A DNA stretch of 10,416 nt from an uncultured Eubacteriales bacterium (GTDB taxonomy: Bacteria; Bacillota; Clostridia; Lachnospirales; Anaerotignaceae): contig CAKQPE010000065.1 in the NCBI GenBank assembly GCA_934256695.1, forward strand, positions 1 through 10,416, written 5' to 3'. Both the position numbers and the translations under genes were made by a program. How positions within the stretch are numbered: position 1 is the first letter of the stretch; each line of letters starts with the position of its first letter. The notes below the pieces were generated by a model. The model saw only the letters and a program-made list of their open reading frames with translations. It had not been told where the DNA came from and made no database searches. Shown piece by piece: positions 7,306 to 10,416 of the stretch.

Positions 7306-7352
7306 ATTAAAACTTCCTTTCTGTATATAAAAGTAATTACCAACCAACACAA

Positions 7353-7374
7353 ATTGTATTTATTATAGTACAAT
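7353..7374. promoter_or_regulatory. Inverted repeat around the nifJ -10 box, candidate operator
   Basis: attgta (7353-7358) and tacaat (7369-7374) flank the nifJ -10 box symmetrically, 10 nt apart. A protein bound there would block the promoter. The TTGT...ACAA ends recall redox-sensing Rex sites, but those have 10 nt between TTGT and ACAA and here there are 12, so I do not assign it to Rex. Chance is possible in this AT-rich leader. Confidence 0.3.
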
Positions 7375-7390
7375 ACTCATACTAATTCAA
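7362..7390 (-). promoter_or_regulatory. Sigma-A promoter of nifJ
   Basis: On the minus strand TTGAAT (7385-7390), a 17-nt spacer and TATAAT (7362-7367) give a strong promoter. Transcription should start near 7355, leaving a leader of about 50 nt before the ATG. Confidence 0.75.
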
Positions 7391-7594
7391 TACATATATC
7401 AACTAAGAATTTATTTGCTATATTAAAAATTCTATCAAATTTTATACCGAAATTCAATTATTTTACATAACTGTAAAGAAATATTGTCATCATCTTAATA
7501 AAATAAATGTATTTTATATTAATAAGCAACAAAAATCACTCATACTTGTGTTCAAACATAAGACATATGATTTTATATTAACTTGTCTTATAAA
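7391..7594. other. AT-rich spacer between nifJ and the four-gene operon
   Basis: No gene is visible. The only notable structure is an 8-bp inverted repeat, ataagaca (7558-7565) and tgtcttat (7584-7591), directly after the methyltransferase stop codon. It has an 18-nt loop and no T tract on the minus strand, so it is a poor terminator. No other good terminator separates the operon from the nifJ promoter, so some read-through into nifJ is possible. Confidence 0.5.
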
Positions 7595-8533
7595 TTATTT
7601 TTCTACATTTTTATCCGAAATCCTTCCGGCAAATTCTTCAATATGCCTGTTGTCCGTTCCGCAGCAGCCGCCCCATATTTTAATGCTGAATTTTTTGTCA
7701 AGACTTTCCATTTTATTTGCAAGCTCCCTTGGTTCGGAAACAAAAAGTTCCTCTGCATTATCAAGTTCTTCCGGCGAAAGAGGAGATGTGTTTGCCTGCA
7801 ACCCTAAAATTCTTTTTATATATGGACTTTTGGCATTAAATTCCTTACTTAATGCACTTTCAAGAACTGCCGGATGCACACAGTTTGACATATAGCAGAT
7901 TGGCTTTCTTTCCGTATTGTTTTCTATAAATCCAACCGCCTCTGCTATAGGCGTACCGTCAATAAGACAGCCGTTTTTTCTTATCATAAAACTTATTATG
8001 TATGGCAGACCTGTTTTTCCCATGGCTTTCGCCATTCCCAGTGCCTCATCTCTGCACGGCATTATTCCGGCATAGAGAAAGTCGGCACCTGCTTTTTTGA
8101 AAAGCTCGGCAGTATAGGAATGAAATTCTTCCGCTTCGTCTGTGCTTATTGCCCCTTCACCTGTATATGCATCACCTTTACAGCCCATAAGCCCGCCTAT
8201 ATAACTTTCACAATTAAAATTTTTTTGAACATTTCTCAAAAAATCCACGTTATCTTTTATTATTTTGTCTCCGTATCCAGATTCGGTCATTCTTTCTTTG
8301 TTTGCTCTCCTTGTAGGTGTTGTTGCAATAAAAGGAAGGCTATGCCTTTTTGCAATACCGGCATAACCTTCCCATAAATCTTTTAACGCACTTCTGCCAT
8401 CTTCAGAATATACCAGAGAAGCCATAGCAACAGTCCCGTCAATTTTTAATCCGTATTCACGTTTAAGTCTTTCTCCTAAAGCACCTTCCATAAGCAGTGC
8501 TTTATTTTTTAAAAAACATTCTTCAAAACCCAT
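7595..8533 (-). CDS. Homocysteine S-methyltransferase-family protein, divergent
   Basis: A 312-aa zinc-type methyltransferase of the homocysteine S-methyltransferase (betaine-homocysteine/MetH N-terminal) fold. The N terminus LLMEGALGERL corresponds to the usual DGAMGT motif. C218 (in SNCVHP) and C290-C291 (in GGCCGTD) supply the three zinc ligands that activate a thiol. The segment TPTRRANKER (72-81) replaces the common TNTFGAN-type motif, placing it in a distinct branch whose methyl donor I cannot name. There is no cobalamin, folate or reductase domain, so it is not a full methionine synthase. The ATG at 8533 follows GAAGGTG. It is the last gene of a four-gene operon, 12 nt after mntP. Methyl transfer to homocysteine is likely but not proven; another thiol acceptor is possible. 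Confidence 0.8.
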   Translation of the reverse strand: MGFEECFLKNKALLMEGALGERLKREYGLKIDGTVAMASLVYSEDGRSALKDLWEGYAGIAKRHSLPFIATTPTRRANKERMTESGYGDKIIKDNVDFLRNVQKNFNCESYIGGLMGCKGDAYTGEGAISTDEAEEFHSYTAELFKKAGADFLYAGIMPCRDEALGMAKAMGKTGLPYIISFMIRKNGCLIDGTPIAEAVGFIENNTERKPICYMSNCVHPAVLESALSKEFNAKSPYIKRILGLQANTSPLSPEELDNAEELFVSEPRELANKMESLDKKFSIKIWGGCCGTDNRHIEEFAGRISDKNVEK

Positions 8534-8545
8534 AAAAACACCTTC

Positions 8546-9106
8546 TTATAAAAACAAATGCTCTATAAGTATTTTAACTCCTATGAGTATAAGTACAATT
8601 CCGCCTGCAAGCTCTGCATGGCTTTCCAATGCGGCACTTGCTTTTTTGCCGAGAAAAGAACCTATAATGGAAATTATAAAACATACAACACCTATTATTG
8701 TTCCTGCTTCAATGATGTTTACATTAAGCACGGCAAAACTTACGCCTACTGCCAAAGCATCTATGCTTGTTGCCACTGCCTGAAAAGTAAGCTTTGTAAG
8801 GGTAAGGGTTGATGTTTCGTTTTTCTCGTCGTCACTTTCTCTTGATTCCTTAATCATATTAACGCCTATTATCAAAAGAAGCCCGAACGCTATCCAGTGA
8901 TCAAAGGATTCTATATAACTTTTTACACTGCTTCCGAGAAAAAAGCCTATAAGCGGCATTAAAAACTGAAATCCGCCGAAAAATATGCCTTCCAAAAGCA
9001 TATCAATTTTCCGTATTCCTTTTACCGATAAACCGTTTGATACAGATACGGCAAATGCATCCATAGAAAGACTTACCGCTATAAGAAATATAGCTAAAAT
9101 TCCCAT
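8546..9106 (-). CDS. mntP: Manganese efflux pump MntP
   Basis: An inner-membrane exporter that removes excess Mn(II). The 186-aa protein has six predicted membrane helices (about 2-22, 36-58, 68-86, 105-126, 132-153 and 163-184) arranged as two related halves. Each half begins with the family motif: SMDAFAVSVSNG with D16, and SIDALAVGVSFA with D116; these acidic residues are important for transport in the family. A hydrophilic, acidic loop at 88-100 separates the halves. I chose the ATG at 9106, where AAAAGGAG sits 5 nt upstream; a TTG at 9124 would add six residues but lacks a ribosome binding site and overlaps the preceding gene. It lies 14 nt after the DUF3842 gene. No yybP-ykoY manganese riboswitch precedes it, so control must act at the operon promoter, if at all. 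Confidence 0.92.
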   Translation of the reverse strand: MGILAIFLIAVSLSMDAFAVSVSNGLSVKGIRKIDMLLEGIFFGGFQFLMPLIGFFLGSSVKSYIESFDHWIAFGLLLIIGVNMIKESRESDDEKNETSTLTLTKLTFQAVATSIDALAVGVSFAVLNVNIIEAGTIIGVVCFIISIIGSFLGKKASAALESHAELAGGIVLILIGVKILIEHLFL

Positions 9107-9120
9107 GTTGTCTCCTTTTA

Positions 9121-9555
9121 TCAATCACATTTTGTTTTACTTTTATTTTTTATCATATCGGCACACACATCAACCGCTTCATCAATAAGTTTAGGCATTG
9201 TATCTGCTGTAACGCCGGCTACATATATGCCACATCTTTTAATAGGTATAAGTATTTTTTCCGCACTGCTTTCACTTATTGCTCTTGCCATTTCATGGCT
9301 GAGCTCACCAAACATTGAATTAGACGAAATTATGCCTATACTGCCCATTATTATGTCTGCCCTTGCGGCATTAACCTTTATTGCGTTTTCACCTGTTGCT
9401 GCCTTGTCTGCTCCTGCCTTCATCATATTTGCCGTAGCTATGGAGTTTGTACCGAATGCCGCAAGCATATGCTCGGCACCTACATATGGTCTTAATTTTT
9501 CTATTATGCTTTTTCCCATTCCTCCGCCTTGTCCGTCTACTACCATTATAAACAT
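9121..9555 (-). CDS. DUF3842 protein of unknown function
   Basis: A 144-aa cytosolic protein that I recognise as DUF3842, a small family known mainly from Clostridia with no assigned function. The N terminus MFIMVVDGQGGGMG is a strand followed by a glycine-rich turn, as in dinucleotide- or nucleotide-binding Rossmann-like folds; the rest alternates helices and short strands, with a conserved-looking GSIGII (71-76) and IPIKRCGIYVAGV (103-115). Binding of a nucleotide is an inference from the glycine motif only. The ATG at 9555 is fixed by AAGGGGG 7 nt upstream. It lies 12 nt after the metallophosphoesterase gene and its stop codon precedes the mntP ribosome binding site. Confidence 0.85.
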   Translation of the reverse strand: MFIMVVDGQGGGMGKSIIEKLRPYVGAEHMLAAFGTNSIATANMMKAGADKAATGENAIKVNAARADIIMGSIGIISSNSMFGELSHEMARAISESSAEKILIPIKRCGIYVAGVTADTMPKLIDEAVDVCADMIKNKSKTKCD

Positions 9556-9567
9556 AAAATATCCCCC

Positions 9568-10269
9568 TTATACTATCCTTATCGGTGTAAAATCAATATA
9601 ATCCGCCGATACAAGCCTGTATTCAATATTGTTTCTTATTCCTTCAAATCCGTTTTTAAAATTTTCTCTGCCGTGAAGATGTCCGTAAACTACCTTTGCA
9701 ACCGGATATTCCTCCAAAAGCCTGCTTGCCTTTGTATCTTTTATACCTTTTCCATCATATTCCAAAGGCGGATAATGGCACATAAATATTATATTTTCAC
9801 ATTGTTTTCTCATTGCGTCATCAAGAGAAAGCCTGCTTCTTATAATCTCCCTATTATATATTTTAATATCTTCTCTTTCCGTGCTGTCACTTTTCCACAG
9901 TCTCGAACCACAAACAGCAGTCTTTTTATCCTCCATAACGAAACAGTCATTTTGTATAAAAAATATATTTTTTTTATTATACAATCCGTTAAGGCGGGAA
10001 ACACTGCTCCACCAATAATCATGGTTGCCCCTTAGCATAATCTTTCTGCCGGGAAGTTTTGAAACAAATTCAAGATGTGTCTCTGCCTCTTTCATGTTTA
10101 TAGCCCAGGATATATCTCCCGGAACAAGAACCGTATCGCTGTCAGATACTGTATTAAGCCAGTTATCCTTTATTTTCTCGGCATGATTTTTCCATTCATC
10201 ACCAAACTTATCCATTGCCTTGTCAAGACCTTCACCCAAGTGCAAATCGGATAAAGCAAATATTTTCAT
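9568..10269 (-). CDS. Calcineurin-type metallophosphoesterase
   Basis: A 233-aa predicted phosphohydrolase with a two-metal centre, of the COG1768 type. All five signature blocks are present and in order: SDLHL (D8, H10), PGDISW (D52), RGNHDYWW (N82, H83, D84), MCHYPP (H165) and YGHLHG (H197, H199). There is no signal peptide or membrane segment, so it is probably cytosolic. The substrate cannot be deduced; phosphodiesters, nucleotides or phosphoproteins are all possible in this superfamily, and such enzymes often use Mn(II), which is of interest since mntP is two genes downstream. It is the first gene of the operon. AAGGAGG lies 5 nt before the ATG at 10269. Confidence 0.9.
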   Translation of the reverse strand: MKIFALSDLHLGEGLDKAMDKFGDEWKNHAEKIKDNWLNTVSDSDTVLVPGDISWAINMKEAETHLEFVSKLPGRKIMLRGNHDYWWSSVSRLNGLYNKKNIFFIQNDCFVMEDKKTAVCGSRLWKSDSTEREDIKIYNREIIRSRLSLDDAMRKQCENIIFMCHYPPLEYDGKGIKDTKASRLLEEYPVAKVVYGHLHGRENFKNGFEGIRNNIEYRLVSADYIDFTPIRIV

Positions 10270-10307
10270 ATATTCCTCCTTGCAGTATTTTTACTGTCAT
10301 AAATTTT

Positions 10308-10336
10308 ATTGTACTATTAATCCAATCTTTTCGCAA
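10308..10336 (-). promoter_or_regulatory. Promoter of the four-gene operon
   Basis: On the minus strand TTGCGA (10331-10336), a 17-nt spacer and TACAAT (10308-10313) form a good sigma-A promoter. Transcription would start near 10301, about 32 nt before the first ATG. The leader holds only a small 5-bp hairpin (cagta/tactg, about 10283-10296) just before the ribosome binding site, so there is no room for a riboswitch. Confidence 0.65.
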
Positions 10337-10376
10337 CTCAAAAGATAAATATAAATTTATCGGACTGAAATCATAA

Positions 10377-10416
10377 CCCCTCAGTCACTGCGTGACAGCT
10401 CCCCTTTCATGGGAGC
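10377..10416. repeat. Partial hairpin-rich intergenic repeat at the window edge
   Basis: CCCCTCAGTCACTGCGTGACAG leads into two perfect hairpins: gtcac/gtgac (10384-10388 with 10392-10396) and gctccc/gggagc (10398-10403 with 10411-10416). The window ends on the last base of the second stem, so the element probably continues. Its GC content is far above the flanking DNA. From memory, CCCCTCAGTCAC...GACAGCTCCCCTT is a recurring intergenic repeat in clostridial and ruminococcal genomes; only one copy is seen here. Confidence 0.6.

Noticed and set aside
7353..7374. Rex operator at nifJ
   Set aside because: The TTGT and ACAA ends are 12 nt apart rather than 10, and the inner TAA/TTA bases are not symmetrical.
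7558..7591. Terminator for the four-gene operon
   Set aside because: The 8-bp stem has an 18-nt AT-rich loop and lacks a following T tract on the minus strand.
9107..9124. TTG start at 9124 for mntP
   Set aside because: It lacks a ribosome binding site, overlaps the stop of the preceding gene, and the ATG at 9106 has AAAAGGAG and the family N terminus.
1..10416. CRISPR array, transposase, phage or toxin-antitoxin system
   Set aside because: No regularly spaced repeats, transposase or phage motifs, or small toxin-antitoxin-like gene pairs were seen on either strand.

Overview
The window looks like chromosomal DNA from a low-GC anaerobic Firmicute, most likely a clostridium (Lachnospiraceae or a relative). 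The evidence is AT-rich intergenic DNA, strong AGGAGG-type ribosome binding sites, sigma-A promoters with 17-nt spacers, a full-length single-chain pyruvate:ferredoxin oxidoreductase, and a DUF3842 protein, a family I know mainly from Clostridia. I see no transposase, phage gene, CRISPR array, rRNA or tRNA. Seven of the eight genes are on the minus strand.

From the left: bases 1-297 hold no convincing gene but carry three close-set hairpins. Next comes rpmE (ribosomal protein L31, minus strand) with its own promoter and terminator. A GntR/FadR-type (FCD) regulator lies divergently to its right, and its 3' end converges on thiC, with one shared bidirectional terminator between them. thiC (thiamine pyrimidine synthase, minus strand) is controlled from an unusually distant TPP riboswitch. 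The promoter, riboswitch and its terminator lie at about 3463-3649, roughly 550 nt before the thiC start. A second terminator-like hairpin, several inverted repeats and a possible internal promoter lie in between.

A strong 14-bp hairpin separates this unit from nifJ/por (pyruvate:ferredoxin oxidoreductase, 1175 aa), which has a good promoter with a small palindrome over its -10 box. Upstream of nifJ is a tightly packed four-gene operon, read right to left from a promoter at 10308-10336: a calcineurin-type metallophosphoesterase, a DUF3842 protein, the manganese exporter mntP, and a divergent homocysteine S-methyltransferase-family protein. The gaps are 12-14 nt. I see no strong terminator between this operon and nifJ. 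The right edge holds part of a hairpin-rich repeat that resembles dispersed intergenic repeats of clostridial genomes.

Metabolically, thiC feeds synthesis of thiamine pyrophosphate (TPP), the cofactor of the adjacent pyruvate:ferredoxin oxidoreductase, and the riboswitch senses TPP. The two genes have separate promoters, so this may be only neighbourhood. No clearly new system is visible. The best leads are the thiC leader architecture, the unexplained operon pairing DUF3842 with mntP, a phosphoesterase and a methyltransferase, and the candidate operators at the rpmE and nifJ promoters.
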